DNA of 64,000 nucleotides from Icerya purchasi (Eukaryota; Arthropoda; Insecta; Hemiptera; Monophlebidae), in assembly GCA_039619475.1 (NCBI GenBank), contig CM077116.1:35103183-35167182 (forward strand), written 5' to 3'. This document shows positions 21,024 to 32,898 of the stretch, piece after piece. Numbering within the stretch: the first letter of the stretch is position 1; each line of letters begins with the position of its first letter. The notes beneath the pieces were generated by a model. That model saw only the letters and a program-made list of their open reading frames with translations, was not told the DNA's origin and did no database searches. Both the position numbers and the translations under genes were made by a program.

Positions 21024-21480
21024 CTAGAATAAGCGCCAGTTTTTCAAAACAGAGAGGTATGAAGAAATTAATCTAGAACGACCCCATGAGGAAGACCAAG
21101 CATTCCGGTCACCACCAATGATAAATGGATATGGGACAGATCTGAGGAACGGAATGAAAAGAAAGTGACAGAGGTCGCAACTAGGAGGAACATTGATAGA
21201 AATTATGTTGAAAGCAAAGTTGGAAAAGATGGAAATGCATACAATATTATTAGGACTAGAAAGGATATTAAAAGAAATAACGTTAGACTGAAAGTGAATA
21301 CCGTTCCAGAGAGGGATTTCAGATCCACCATAACCACTGTCATGATCGCATCTGATTATTTTATATTCTCGAAAATTAATATTCACATCCTACCATAGCC
21401 ACGTTTCAGAAATAAGAGCAACACTATCTATCAGACCCTATAATGAACTTTTGTTGGCTCTAAGGTTATTTTCACTGTGA
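21024..21480 (-). pseudogene. LINE ORF2 endonuclease domain fragment
   Basis: A minus-strand frame of 120 codons (21024-21386) plus a short out-of-frame extension containing ALISETWLW. The GYGGSEIPLWNGI segment and the FIIGGDRNAWSSSWG segment match the central and C-terminal signatures of AP-like endonucleases in non-LTR elements. Confidence 0.7.
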
Positions 21481-22389
21481 AATATTAAAAGTAGCGGGCA
21501 TGTTAAATTATAGAAAAGGATCAGAGTAGAGAAGAGTAAAAGCAATAAAAAAAAAAAAAGACAGAGGGAGAGAAAAAAGGAGAGAATGTACACAAAGAGT
21601 GTCGGAAGAAAAAAGACGAATTAAATTAAAATGAAGGACGGTTAAAATGTAAGAAATGAATAAAAAGAAAAGAAGCAGAAAAAATAAACAGAAGGGTCAG
21701 GGCAAGCAAATTGAGAGAAAAATTAATGAGTGGAGGAAAAGAATAAATAATAGTAGTTTAGCAAATGCGGCCTGTTGATGAGAAGGAGATAGTGTCCTGC
21801 CTAAAAAGAGCACATATAGATGATAAAAGAAGAACGATATTTTAGAAGCATTGGATAAAAAAATACGGTACCCATTGCAGCTAAGTTACGTAAAAAAGCG
21901 AAATTTGTAATCACTGTGATTCTGGGCAGCAGTCTTAACATTGATGGAGTAAATTATATGTTATAATAACAAGCAAAAGTTTTGAGACATAAATACGATG
22001 AAGGATGATACGAATAAAACAAATATATCTGAGCCCGGCAGTGATTTTAACTACAGCAGCCTCAGTATATTCAAATATGAAGAAAGAAACTGGGCGATTC
22101 ATTCGAGTGTCTTACAATTCAGAAAAAATAAATAAAATAAAAGAAAATAATAATAATAATAATAATAGTAAAAAGGGAAAAGGAAAAAGAAAATTAAAAG
22201 AAATTAGAACAGAAAAAGCGAAGAAGGACAACGAAGTGGGAGAAAAATAGCCAGCTTCGATTATATTCACTCTCATTTTACAGCGAAAGTGAAAAGAATA
22301 TTTAATTAAGGTGAATGTAGTTAGTTTAAAAAAAAGGTAAACGGTCAGAAAGAAAGGAGGAAATGTAATGTTATTGGACGTACAAAACT

Positions 22390-22944
22390 CTAAAATAGTT
22401 TCTTATAAAAAGTTAACTGTGGAAAAAGCGGAAGAAGGAGGTGCGCGTTAGAAGTAATAATGGGAGTGGAATTAAAAGCGTCAAATACTGAGGAATTACT
22501 GTTGACGGTAGTAGAGTTACTAGAAAAAAGAGAACTATTAAGAACACATCTATTAAAAAGCGATAGAAAACGGTTATAGGGAGGAACAGGAAACTGTGAA
22601 GAAGTTTTAAAATGGGTTTTAGGATTGGGAGGTTTATGAAACGTTGAGAATTTAGAATGAGGAGTAAATTTAGGAAATGTATGAAAAGGTTTATAGGATA
22701 CATTAGAATAGGAAGCAAGCAACGAAGCTCGATCAACATACGAAAACGCCTGTGAAGCTAAATTACTTTTTTTTAACTTGAATACCTCGTGGAATGAAAT
22801 GTTTTCGAACGTCATCATTATTCGCTTAATTTTTTTTCTTACCCAACTTAGGTAGATACGATCATAGGCACAATGAGAACCTTTACAATTTCGATAGATA
22901 GGGGACTCTTGTGCTGCAGTCCGAGAAAGAATGTTAAGAGGCAC
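22390..22944 (-). pseudogene. LINE ORF1 (Gag-like) C-terminal part
   Basis: A 184-codon open frame. Its N-terminal portion has YRNCKGSHCAYDR, followed by Trp-Val-Arg-Lys-Lys and KRIMMTFENISFHEVFKLK, the pattern after the last zinc knuckle of I/Jockey ORF1 proteins. The rest is Pro/Ser/Asn-rich. It precedes the endonuclease remnant in the same orientation, as expected for ORF1 then ORF2. Confidence 0.65.
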
Positions 22945-23018
22945 GGTGAGGGCATATTCCGGAAAACTATGACAGTTAAATAATTAATAGTTAATAATCG
23001 GCTGTAAGTAAAAGTTTT

Positions 23019-23270
23019 TGTTTTTTTTTTTTAAAAAAAAAATGGGAATAAGATTGGGCTCGTCAATCAAGGACCTTCGCCAGTTTTTTCTTTATAATAT
23101 AGTAGCTAAATTTTAATTTGTAGCCTTATGATACGTACTTTGTCTTATACGCATATTTCGTTATACTTTTTTCGTATTTGTTCTAACCAGAGTTTACGCA
23201 TGATTACGCATTTGTAGATCATTCTTTTGTAAATATAAAAATTTAATTTGATTTGACTTGAAATATGTGA
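23019..23270. repeat. Two abutting LINE 3' ends in opposite orientation
   Basis: At 23035-23065 is a GGCTCGTCAATCAAGGACC segment that matches the minus-strand 3' ends of I-like copies at 28.84 and 53.38 kb, next to a T-run. From about 23070 to 23270, on the plus strand, is a 3' UTR-like segment with ACGCATTTGTAGAT ending in a TTTGATTTGA tail, similar to parts of 3890-3980 and 33904-34110. Confidence 0.4.
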
Positions 23271-23885
23271 TATTAAAGAAGAAGTTATTTTAACGCATTT
23301 ATTATCGACAATGTATTAATTAACTTTTTTTAAATAATTCCGTTTAGTAAATTTGTAAAGTGTTTAGACATTATTACGTAAAATGTATGAGCGTATCGAC
23401 AAAATGTAGAACAGAATCACTCATTATATAACTTGGAGTAATAATTAATTATGCTAAAAGCTATTATGATTAACTATTCTATATTTTCACAATATACCAA
23501 AGCATTCTTCAAGTGTATATAACTAAGAGAAAGACTATGTTCATGCATTGACTAAATTAACGAAAAATTGCCCAATACATTCGTTATCTTTTCTATGTTT
23601 TCATTATTTGTCATTCTGTAAATTTTTGAAAGCATAAATTCTTATTTCGAATACTGAACTTTTTTTTCGGCCAACAAAATATTTCATTCGATCTTTCATA
23701 GTAATGAGATAAGTCATTGTTTCGTCTTTTGAAGTTATTGTTGTTGAAGACAATTGGATAAATTAAACAAAGAAATCATCAAGGATACTCCTTTTTTAAC
23801 GTTATTCGATGATTATTATCGGTGTTTACCGATATGCTCATCAATTACGAGACCCCGCTACGGACTCGTATAATTTTTAATAAAC
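23271..23885. other. Spacer, no gene seen
   Basis: AT-rich with no frames or repeats that I recognise. Confidence 0.45.
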
Positions 23886-23889
23886 GATC

Positions 23890-24190
23890 GTTCGGGAACT
23901 ACTGCATATGGGGTCAAAAAGGTTATTCGTAGAAATGTTAAAAAGCATTTCCGTCAGTGATGAGCCCGAAAAGACGATAAGAAGATTTCGATTTTCTTTA
24001 TTTGAATGTATTTTTACCAGTGGTAAAATTAATATTGATATTTTATTATTTTTTTTTACTGGCTAATTTAAATTTGTTGCCCCCAATTTACGTTTCCATG
24101 TTAAATAACACCGATAATATTTTAAGTCAATGGCGTTTGTCACATTACTAAAAAGTTCTCTAACGATACGACCCTCCTTATTCAAGTATT
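23890..24190. repeat. Diverged copy of the arm of the 48.4-50.0 kb inverted-repeat element
   Basis: The stretch contains TCAGTGATGAGC, then CTTTATTTGAATG, then GTTTCCATGTTAAAT and ATAATATTTTAAGTCAATG in the same order and spacing as the left arm at about 48570-48760. It shows the element is a repeat family and not a one-off structure. Confidence 0.55.
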
Positions 24191-24348
24191 CGCTTACCAT
24201 CGAGTATTATCGATATATTTATATTATGATACTACCACTGTACACTTTCAAATAAACAAAAAAAAATCGTTAAAATCTGTTCACGTGGGTAAAAATTATA
24301 CTGAATAAACACAAAAAGAAAAAAACAAAAAAAAAATATCTGCGATGT

Positions 24349-24351
24349 ATG

Positions 24352-24411
<60 letters not shown>

Positions 24412-24416
24412 TATAT
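24349..24416. repeat. (TA)n/(TATG) microsatellite
   Basis: Three (TA)n blocks separated by GTA units. Overlapping Tyr-Ile repeat frames are artefacts of this tract. Confidence 0.9.
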
Positions 24417-25100
24417 GTTTTTTGTTTGAAGACAGTAAAAAATGTTTATAGACATGAAATAAAAAGATTTTTTTTTTTTTATTATTTCTTGAAATTCGCA
24501 ATTTAAAGAACGCGATAAAACAGCGATTCTTTCTAGCAACGCTGTACGCTTATTTCGTGAATTCATTGTTTAGCACACTTTTTTCTGGTCCAACTGAATA
24601 TAGCGAAGTTCGTCATAGTGAAATATATCGCGAAACTAACTTAAACAATGTAATTTCACTGTTACTTTTAAAGAACATTCGCTGACATCAAACAATAATT
24701 GGTACTTCATTGTTTAGCTCCTCAGTAAACGAATAAGCGACAAACGAAATTCGAATAAACCGATATTAGCCAATCGCGAGAATCTACAAAAAATGCCGCT
24801 TGCTGACGAATGTAAGCAAAGATCGTTAAAATTAAATAATGATTAAAACAATAAAAATTACACAACGGTATTCCTGATTTATGCTCGCGGAAGGAATTAA
24901 TTAAACTTTGAGGAAATTATTTAACAAAAAATTTTGGAGTATTAAAATATAGCCGTATCGATTAACGCAAGAGCGAAAAAAGCAAAAGCGAAAAGCGACA
25001 GAAGACATCAAGAAAAAGAGAAAAAAAGCTATCATAACCCCCGATCAGGAATTTTCCTTGCAACGAGAAAAAATCTAACCGTTTTAAATGTAATTGTAGA
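24417..25100. other. Spacer, no gene seen
   Basis: AT-rich without recognised motifs. Confidence 0.45.
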
Positions 25101-25109
25101 TTCGTAGTC

Positions 25110-25970
25110 TATTTGTTAAAATTTATAAACATAAAATAAAGTATAAATTAATTTACTGCAAATAAATTGAAATAAATGGTACAATTTAAAGAAACATTTT
25201 TAAGCATAGCCTATCGTACACACTCAATTAAAACTAAAATCACATTACGAATACCATTATTTCTCTGCAGCCTGTTTTTAGTTTTAATTGGGTGTGTGCC
25301 GTTGTTATCTGATGATGTAGTCCGAAGACATTTCGTTAAATTGAGGTATTTACGATAACTAGTGTTCGGCCATTGGTTGAAATTCGACCATAATTATTAT
25401 TAAAAATTTAAGGAAAACATGTAAAAATAAATTCAATAAAATAACCGTAAATCAAAATTTCTTTTTCAACTTTTATACATTCGTTCATTATATATCTGAG
25501 AACATACACATTTATATGTAATTACAATACAAAATAATTAAATAAAAAATAAATTCAATAAAATAAGAGTAAATCGCAATTTAAAAACCCTCATTCATTG
25601 ATATTAAATGACACCTTAACATTTAGTACACTGAAAAAAAGCCAATAATGATGATTATTAAGAAAAATTAAAATATTTGAATAAGAACAGATTTACTAAC
25701 TATATTTCTTTTTTCATTTTATGTATTAACTTTTTATTTAAATAAAAAAAATAACTGTTTCCAAAAGTTTTTTACTGATAACACTAAAGATCGTCAATAG
25801 CTCCTAAACAAAAAAAAAAAAAAGAAAATCAGTTAATAAACAGGGAAGAAAAAGGTACACTGAACTGTTTTGTCTTTTCCTATTTATATATAGATTTATT
25901 AAAGTAAATTATTTTATACTTATTTTTATTTGTTATTGAGCTATTTGTTTATTTTATATTAATAAACTTT
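25110..25970. repeat. Repeat related to 45840-46110, possible Penelope-like element terminal fragment
   Basis: The segment at 25110-25350 shares with 45840-46060 an AAATAAATTGAAATAAAT block, TTTAAAGAAACATTTT, and a TGATGATGTAGTCCGAA block followed by TTAAATTGAGGTATTTA. It also contains an internal inverted repeat (25219-25239 with 25276-25298). A second homologous piece, CTTATTTTTATTTGTTATTGAG, lies at about 25918-25940. The CTGATGA...CGAA arrangement at 25309-25326 is hammerhead-like, which is why I suggest a Penelope-like terminal repeat. No coding sequence is present. Confidence 0.35.
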
Positions 25971-26499
25971 TTTTTCCTTCTAACGCATTTATATACGTTT
26001 CCTTGTCCGAATATTGCGTTAGCACTGCAGCATGGAACGCAATTCTGGTGCTAGAAGTGTAATCTAGGAGCTCCCTTGACACTAGTGCTACAATATCTAC
26101 TACCCGTGATAATAACATCATATGTGCAGTTCTATCCTTACTGCGACGAAACAAATTACATTCAAAAGGACAAATGAAATTTATTCAATTGTTTTAGGAT
26201 ACTAATCGAAGCATAAAAGCGCCAACTTACAAAAATTTAATATTTCTTCGTTTTCTGAAGCCTTATTAAAATTGCGTTCAATTTAAATTTTCTTTACCTG
26301 ACTAAACGTGTACAAAATTTATACTAGTTACTTTAATCAGTTGAGGTTACCTTCTTTCTCTATCTTTTTTTGATTGAAAGTTGCCTCCTTCGTATTGAAC
26401 AACACGTTTCATCGAATTTTATATAATTCGGTTAAAATTTTCATTAAATTTATCGTTCTCATCAGTTTTCGCATTGAGTACATATAAATACACAGACAC

Positions 26500-26661
<162 letters not shown>

Positions 26662-26916
26662 CACGTATATTTACACATGTTTACTGCGTTGAGCTCTGTT
26701 GCTACTCGAAAAGTCTCGGGATAAATAAATAATGGTAACCGCACGGAGCTCGTGGAGATAAACTAATATTTTCGCTCAAACGCCGGCTCCGTAATGGCGT
26801 TTGTTTCCGTAAGAAGAGAAAATAATTTGCCGTTATTTTGTATTTTTAACGTGGCAATTTCAAAGCACTGTTCGTAAAACACCCAAGACTATTATTTAAC
26901 ACAGACGCACAGATTT

Positions 26917-26921
<5 letters not shown>

Positions 26922-26952
<31 letters not shown>
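26922..26952. repeat. (AC)n microsatellite
   Basis: About 15 AC units. Confidence 0.9.
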
Positions 26953-26958
<6 letters not shown>

Positions 26959-27700
26959 ATGAATAAACACCGTCAGGAGATATCACATTAGATTATCTAG
27001 AAGGACATTGGCGAAAATTAGAATTTTAAAATTTTAAATTTTTTGTTCGGCATCGTAATTGCGAATGCCCGTTTTTCGACATCTGAGCAAGCATGCTTAC
27101 TCCATTATTTAAATTTCGTTTTGTAAAACGGCAGATAAATTTCGAACGTGTTTGTATAGGGGAAGAGGGAAATTTGTAAAATTAACTATTTAACGAATAT
27201 TTTCGTAAATTATTCTTGCAGAGCAACCGATTCTTTTTTTTTTTTTTTTTAATAAAAACGCTAAAATTTGGAGAAACGAGAAGATTTTTACGTATTGGAT
27301 TTCTCTTTCACCGTTCTCCAACCTCCTTTGGTGATTTTTTTATTTATCATAAAGTAAGAAAAATAATTTTTCAAAAAACAAACGATAAAGTGTGCCCTAA
27401 TGTTGAACGGTTTCGATGAAAAAATACTTTTTCAATGTTGCAGTCGTGTTATTACAGATTTCGAAAGTGGTAAAACAGCATAAAATCAATTCTATTCTTC
27501 TGTATCCTCTTCATTCTGGTTTATTGCAGGGTATCCTGGTAAGGATTGGTTATTTCGCACATCTGGATCGATTCTTAATTCCTTCATATCGGCTTGCAAC
27601 GTGCTTTATTTTTGTTCGGACCTCGCCTTTGGTCTCATACTATCCTAATAAAAATAGCTTTTGTAATAGCATTTTCGGTCGTTCATATGCTTGACTGGCC
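26953..27700. other. Spacer, no gene seen
   Basis: AT-rich; open frames at 27216-27419 and 27416-27694 have no recognisable motif and no neighbouring support. Confidence 0.45.
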
Positions 27701-27711
27701 GAGATGAGATT

Positions 27712-28068
27712 CTATTCTATTCGTTCGTTAGCTCGATTACGAGCGTCGAGACTACCTATCTGTACAATCTAGCTGTACAGAACAGGTAGCGTTCTCGGCA
27801 ATTGCTATATGAATGTGATGCTAGTGCATACGCACAAGATTACACTCGGAACTGATTGTAGCCGCTTGTGCAGCCCGTGTGTGTCTGCTGTGTACTGACC
27901 TAGCGCGCATATGATGGTGTACGTGGTGGGTTGCCGCTGCCTTTCACGTGATTATTAGCGATTATTTTTTTATTTAATTCTTGTAATAAGTTTGTCGTCG
28001 CTCGGGATCGAACCCGTGACGACCATATCGGAAGTCAAGCGCTCTAGGAACTAGGCTATTGCGACGAC
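27712..28068 (-). mobile_element. tRNA-derived SINE, full length with target duplication
   Basis: 357 bp, less AT-rich than its flanks, bounded by the 11-bp direct repeat GAGATGAGATT (27701-27711 and 28069-28079). On the minus strand the head (28068-27994) folds like a tRNA at its ends: a 7-bp acceptor-like stem GTCGTCG/CGACGAC, an A box TAGCCTAGTTCC and a B box GGTTCGATCCC. The T loop is one base short and there is no good anticodon stem, so it is a SINE head and not a tRNA gene. The body contains GGCAGCGGCAACCCACC, and the 3' tail is (GAATA)n. Transcription would be by RNA polymerase III from the internal boxes; movement would need a LINE in trans. Confidence 0.85.
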
Positions 28069-28079
28069 GAGATGAGATT

Positions 28080-28823
28080 GGTAAGGCTCTAATGAGTTGG
28101 TGACTTGAGCGATCCATTATTTCTGTTCACTCAGCGTTCTTCTGCAATTGAAATCGGTCAGTATTCTGTACTAAAGAACGCAAATCGATGAACGAAGAAA
28201 TACATCAAACGTTCGTTTTTGAACGTATTTTTTGCTTCTCTATGTTATATTGCCTTGGTAGCATTGGATGGTTATCATCAAACATGCCGCGCAATATTTG
28301 CAAAATATTTAAAGCAATCATAGGAAAAAGCAAGATGCAAAAAAAAAAAAAACAAAAAACAACTGGAACAAGAGAGAATAAGTGAAGACAGGTAAGACAA
28401 GTAGACCCCCTAATTAAAAACAAACAGATAAAAGTGGAAAATCATTTATTGTCAATTTTCATTTGTTTCAGAATCGCGATCACTTAACGTTATACATGTA
28501 TTTGATATTTTGGTTATTGAAATTTAAGTTCAGCTTATCGTTTATCGTCTTTTGTTTGAGTTGTGATCGGCCAGAATTGCAAAGATGCTGATTTAACTAA
28601 AATCGAAATTTCCATATATAATGATCAGATGATGGAAGCGAGCCGAGGTAAAAGTTCTGCTATAATATCTTTGCGGGCAAAGCTGGCGATGTTAAGTATT
28701 TACTCATGTCCGCAGCAGTGTGCACCAATTTGGTATTTTCGTATATCGAGTAGAGGAAAATGTAAATAAACCCGATGTTTCCGGTTAAGTTTTATCGTCA
28801 TATGTCGAGTGCAAGTTATATTC
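28080..28823. other. Spacer, no gene seen
   Basis: Short frames only; A12 run near 28340. Confidence 0.45.
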
Positions 28824-29880
28824 TTTTTTTTTTTTTAATGAACCCATCAACCAAGAACCTTCACTCAGAAACAATTAGAAATGAAAGGCGAAAAGTGTAT
28901 AATGAGACAATCAGATATCGTTACTGGGAAGGTAACAATAGCAAGGAGAATAAATGTAGAAGGAAAAGACAGAATATAAGGGGTACAATAAAGAGCAGGA
29001 AGTCCAAGCCTAAAAAAATGGGAGTGTAGAGCCGAACGCTCCATCGAAAGAATTGCGCACTCAAAGGACACGTGATCAGCATCACAAATAATCGCATCAT
29101 TTGAGTGGAAAAGACAACTGGAGGAAGAGGCTAATAAGAAACAAAAGCGGGAAGAAGACAAGAAGGAATGATTAAAACGCAAACGCATAATGGAGACAAG
29201 AACGAAACTTGGAAAAGAAGGAAGCAGAAGGAACTATGGATTGGAAGGAAGACTGGGCTGAACAGATAGATAAACGGAATGATTATTAAAAAAGGAGAAA
29301 ATGTATACATCCAAGCAAAATCTGAGATAGACATTTTTACACAACGGCAAGGGATTAGAAGGTGGAATTTTTTTGAAGAAGAAGGAAGAAGAAGCAGCAA
29401 CCCGAGCAAAAGAATTAGCCGCTTTATTAGCAAAAATGCTAAAATGACCAAGAACTCCAGAAAATCAATATAGATCGCATGGAAAAAAGAAAGAATCCGA
29501 ATGAGAGAACGTATAAAGATAATAATAAAGTGATAGGAGTGATCAGAAGGAGGATGGAGATGGCTTGAAGGACACTCATGGAGTCGGAAATAATCGTAAA
29601 TTAGGGAAAAAAACGATTAGAGAAGATAAAAATAGCGGAACATAAAATAGCCATTAACTCGGCCGTAAATACGGAACAGAAAGAAGGAAGTTAAAAGATT
29701 CAGAGAAGTTATAATCTGGAAGAATAGAAGAAACACCAACATCAGCAAACCCTTTAGAGCCATCAGTGAAAATAGTTACATGACAAGGAAAGAGGAAATT
29801 GACAGTGTTGTAGGCATGAGTTCCGTGCTTACGGCGAGTTTTCATTGGATTATTATGGCACATAAAACAAGCGCTTACGA
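28824..29880 (-). pseudogene. I-like LINE, RNase H to 3' end
   Basis: On the minus strand, an RNase H start is seen at 29654-29863 (HVTIFTDGSKGFADVGVSSI). The C-terminal knuckle region is at 28865-29188 (RLRFNHSFL...SNDAIICDADHVSFECAIL). The 3' end TTGGTTGATGGGTTCATT is followed by a 13-nt A-tail (plus T-run 28824-28836). The copy is broken by stops. The same C-terminal pattern recurs at 20.2, 53.6, 56.3 and 57.65 kb. Confidence 0.7.
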
Positions 29881-30479
29881 TTAATTTTTATTTTTCTGTC
29901 CATATCGTCATATTTTGGTACATTTATTTCCGTTGAAATTTTATTTCTGTCGTTAATCACTCTACGCATGAAACAATATTTCATAATACATTTCAGAAGA
30001 AAAAATATTTATTTTTGTCGTACAAATTTTCCTAAAATTTTGTGAAGTTTATAAATTAAAACTGGTATTTATTAATACTTCATAAGCCTTTTAGCTGAAA
30101 TTGATTTATCACTAAGAAGCTAATACAATTCCTTATTTTATTTTCAACTTTAGTCAATAATAAAAATGTATTAAGCGCACGCAACAAAAAATAAAACGAC
30201 ATTAAAAAATAAAAAAAAATTCAATTCACATCGTCTTTTTTTGCGAGTAAACATTAAATAAAGAGATTAGAAATGTGTATAAAAATCTTGCTGTAAATTA
30301 ACATCAAACTGGATTTTTTGGGTTATTTGAATTTTAAAAATACATATTTGTAGGTACTTTATCATTTATAAACTAGGAATCATCGTGCACATGGAGAAAA
30401 TACGCTATCGTAAACGGCGCTTGCAAATACCACAAACGTTACAGAAGAGGATGAAAAGCTGTCAATTATTCAGTTGAAT
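29881..30479. other. Spacer, no gene seen
   Basis: AT-rich and featureless at the level I can read, up to the Helitron remnant. Confidence 0.45.
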
Positions 30480-30888
30480 TTCTCAATTTATTAGACACAC
30501 CTGGAATTTCACCACACAAACTAACGTTAAAAATTGGCTCACAAATAATCCAAAGTTACGCAAACTGATGCCGAATGTAATTGAAGTAACAATAATTAAC
30601 GGCAAATATAAAGAAGATGTATTGATTCCGTGAATTCCGATGATTCCAAATGATTTGCCCTTCACATTCAAACGACTACAGTCTCCTGTGCGTCTTGCTT
30701 TCGTGATTACAATAAACAAAGGTCAAAGGCAGTCGTTACGCGTTGCCCGGTTAAATATAGCGAATCAATATTTATCGCATGGTCAACTGTATGCTGCTTG
30801 CTCCAGAGTAGTCACTTCAAAAAATTTGTACATATACACACCAAACAAGAAGACAAAAAGTATTGTTTATCTACTTGCGTTACGATAG
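30480..30888 (+). pseudogene. Helitron (PIF1-type) helicase C-terminal fragment
   Basis: Frames in this stretch give EFLNLLDTPGISPHKLTLKIG, then IPNDLPFTFKRLQSPVRLAFVIT, INKGQRQSLRVARLNIANQ and LYAACSRVVTSKNLYIYTPN. This is the order of helicase motifs V-VI in PIF1-like Helitron helicases. The Gly-Gln-Ser of the conserved motif is altered (GQRQSL), and the reading frame shifts near 30630. The protein would have unwound DNA during rolling-circle transposition; this fragment is dead. Confidence 0.75.
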
Positions 30889-31390
30889 ATGTTAATTGTT
30901 TTCAGTGGATTCGATTATATAGCGAATGAAATGTAGTTGTCAACTATTAATAAAAAAAAATGTATATAATTCATCATATTACTATGGTAAAAATAAATAT
31001 AAGCTAACGTATCTTTGGACGTCTCATCCATTCTGGATGTATAGAGGTACATAAATATCTTATAATAAATTTATGATTTCACAAAACACATATTATTACC
31101 GGTTTATAATAAATTTATGATTCTACGCACACATCTCGCGGACGAAGTCATAATAGGCCAAGTTATGGGACCTCCAAAAATGTCACTGAGTTAACTCTAA
31201 TGAATATTTTTCAAAGGATAAACAAAATTTAAAAATTATGATAAATTAAAGATTCAAAAAAATGGTCACTATAACGTATACATCTATATGTTTAAAAATT
31301 TTAAATAAAACAAAAATTTTTTTATTAATTTCCAAGTACAAATTTAAACAGGTATTATAATACACGAGTGAAGCCGTGGGTAACAGCTAG
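30480..31390 (+). mobile_element. 3' part of a Helitron: helicase C-terminus and CTAG end
   Basis: A decayed helicase C-terminus (30480-30888) is followed by about 0.5 kb of non-coding DNA. The element ends with a short CACG...CGTG stem, GGGTAACAG and CTAG (31387-31390), then T, which is the expected Helitron 3' terminus and target. The 5' part is not found in the window next to it. A short duplicated block TATAATAAATTTATGATT occurs at about 31060 and 31105. Confidence 0.7.
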
Positions 31391-32325
31391 TTATTTCACT
31401 CAGTCCCATATATACGAGTATCACATATGCAACGCTTATATAATATATATGATACATACATATCCATACTTGCCTAAACATATTTTTATTATTGCTACTT
31501 CTGTTACCTTAACGTTATTCAAAAAAGAAATACATGTATATGATTGTCTAGAATTGAGAAGTATATAATAATAAGTAAATATGTAAAGTATATAACATTT
31601 TTGCTGTTTAAAAGACACATTGATATTGTTTTCATAATTGTGTTCCTGATTACAATCAGATTGTATACATTTATCAAATAATACACGTAAGTTATTCAAA
31701 TTAGTTTCGAATATATTTATTTATACATCCTGGTCGAATTACAATTAATTTCGATCATTAAGCGAAAGGAACTTCATTCGGATTAGAAAATTAATTTACA
31801 GCAGACGATTTGCGGAGACGATAGTCGTGAAAATATAATTTAATATCGTGTATTTTGGGGGGGGGGGGGCGTCAACAGTGGAACTTACTTAACGCAAAGA
31901 ATAGTACATTATATAAGGAAAAGATTAGAAATTGAATCGAGTATTATTTATAACAAGTTCCAGGATACCGGTTGATACAAGAAAGAAAAAGCCAAATTAA
32001 TTGATATCGTTATATTAAAGGGTTATATCTTTTTTATTTCGTCACAAACAACGTAATTAAATATCTTTTTTATTGTATATACTCCTAAGAAAAGGAGTCA
32101 AACTATAAATATATATATATATATATACATGAGTTCTGTTAACCACATATAACAACTACACGCATACACCTCTGTAGAAACATACAAAAAACATAAATAT
32201 ATTTGCATAGATAAAACAGAAACCAAAAAGTAAATGTAAAACAATAATAAACAAAAAAATAAAGAGCAAAATAAATAAAGCAAAATATGTACGAGATAAT
32301 TAATTTGATTAACAAGTTTGTTTAG
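31391..32325. other. Spacer, no gene seen
   Basis: AT-rich with a G13 run at about 31857-31869 and a (TA)n tract near 32109-32128. Confidence 0.45.
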
Positions 32326-32880
32326 TTTTTTTTTTTGTAATTTTTTAGTACCATCTTTAGTAAGTTTGTAACGAAGAAGAGAGCAGAACTTGTTAAATTT
32401 TCGTCTGTTTTTAAAACAAATGAAAAAAATTCCACTTCATATAATTCAGATAGCTGTGATAAAGGGTCGGCAAAGCATGTTGCTAATTATACGTTTTAAA
32501 TAATGATAAAATATGTTGTTTTTTTTTTGAAATTGAGTACCTTATTTATGTGATATTTAGCGGAATATCTGCGCTACGTTAAACCATACCATCATACCTT
32601 AATACTGGTTGGTATGGTGATAAATATAAGCATGTTTAGTGCTAAAGCACTGTTTTAAACAATAACATATCTCTAGTTTAATCTACGTGTAACTTATCTG
32701 TAATGTACAAAACATATTTATAACAAATTCATTTAAACTTTAAAGTAATTCCAAGATATTTTATATCACATGCTCGTTGCGATGAAGTATTTGATTTCAA
32801 TAAATTTAACTTTATGGTAAATTACTACATATCATGAAGAATTTAGTTTTATCTATGTTCGCGATAAGATAATTTTCAGT
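32326..32880 (-). pseudogene. CR1/Jockey-like LINE reverse transcriptase C-terminal fragment
   Basis: On the minus strand the segment near 32730-32830 reads KLNLLKSNTSSQRACDIKYLGITLKFK, the pattern just after the RT palm (Lys-Thr/Ser then IKYLGI). Downstream frames give PYQPVLRYDGMV. A T-run at 32326-32336 on the plus strand may be the A-tail. Many stops. Confidence 0.5.
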
Positions 32881-32898
32881 TAAACTAATAATAATAAT

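Larger units (their letters stand above)
20014..22990 (-). pseudogene. I-like LINE with ORF1, endonuclease and RNase H but no reverse transcriptase
   Basis: Reading on the minus strand, the order of parts fits one element. An ORF1 C-terminal piece (22390-22944) shows an NCKGSH...D zinc-knuckle end and a KRIM.TFENISF motif. An apurinic endonuclease part (about 21024-21480) shows FREYKIIRCDHDSGYGGSEI and IIGGDRNAW...WG. Next come an RNase H remnant (SDFMYALKAI near 20720) and the C-terminal IFFECQ motif (about 20240-20260). The reverse transcriptase that should lie between endonuclease and RNase H is missing, so the copy has an internal deletion. The 3' end is A-rich. Many stops. Confidence 0.7.

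Noticed and set aside
27994..28068. tRNA gene on the minus strand
   Set aside because: The T loop is one base short and no proper anticodon stem forms. A target duplication and a body show that it is a SINE head.
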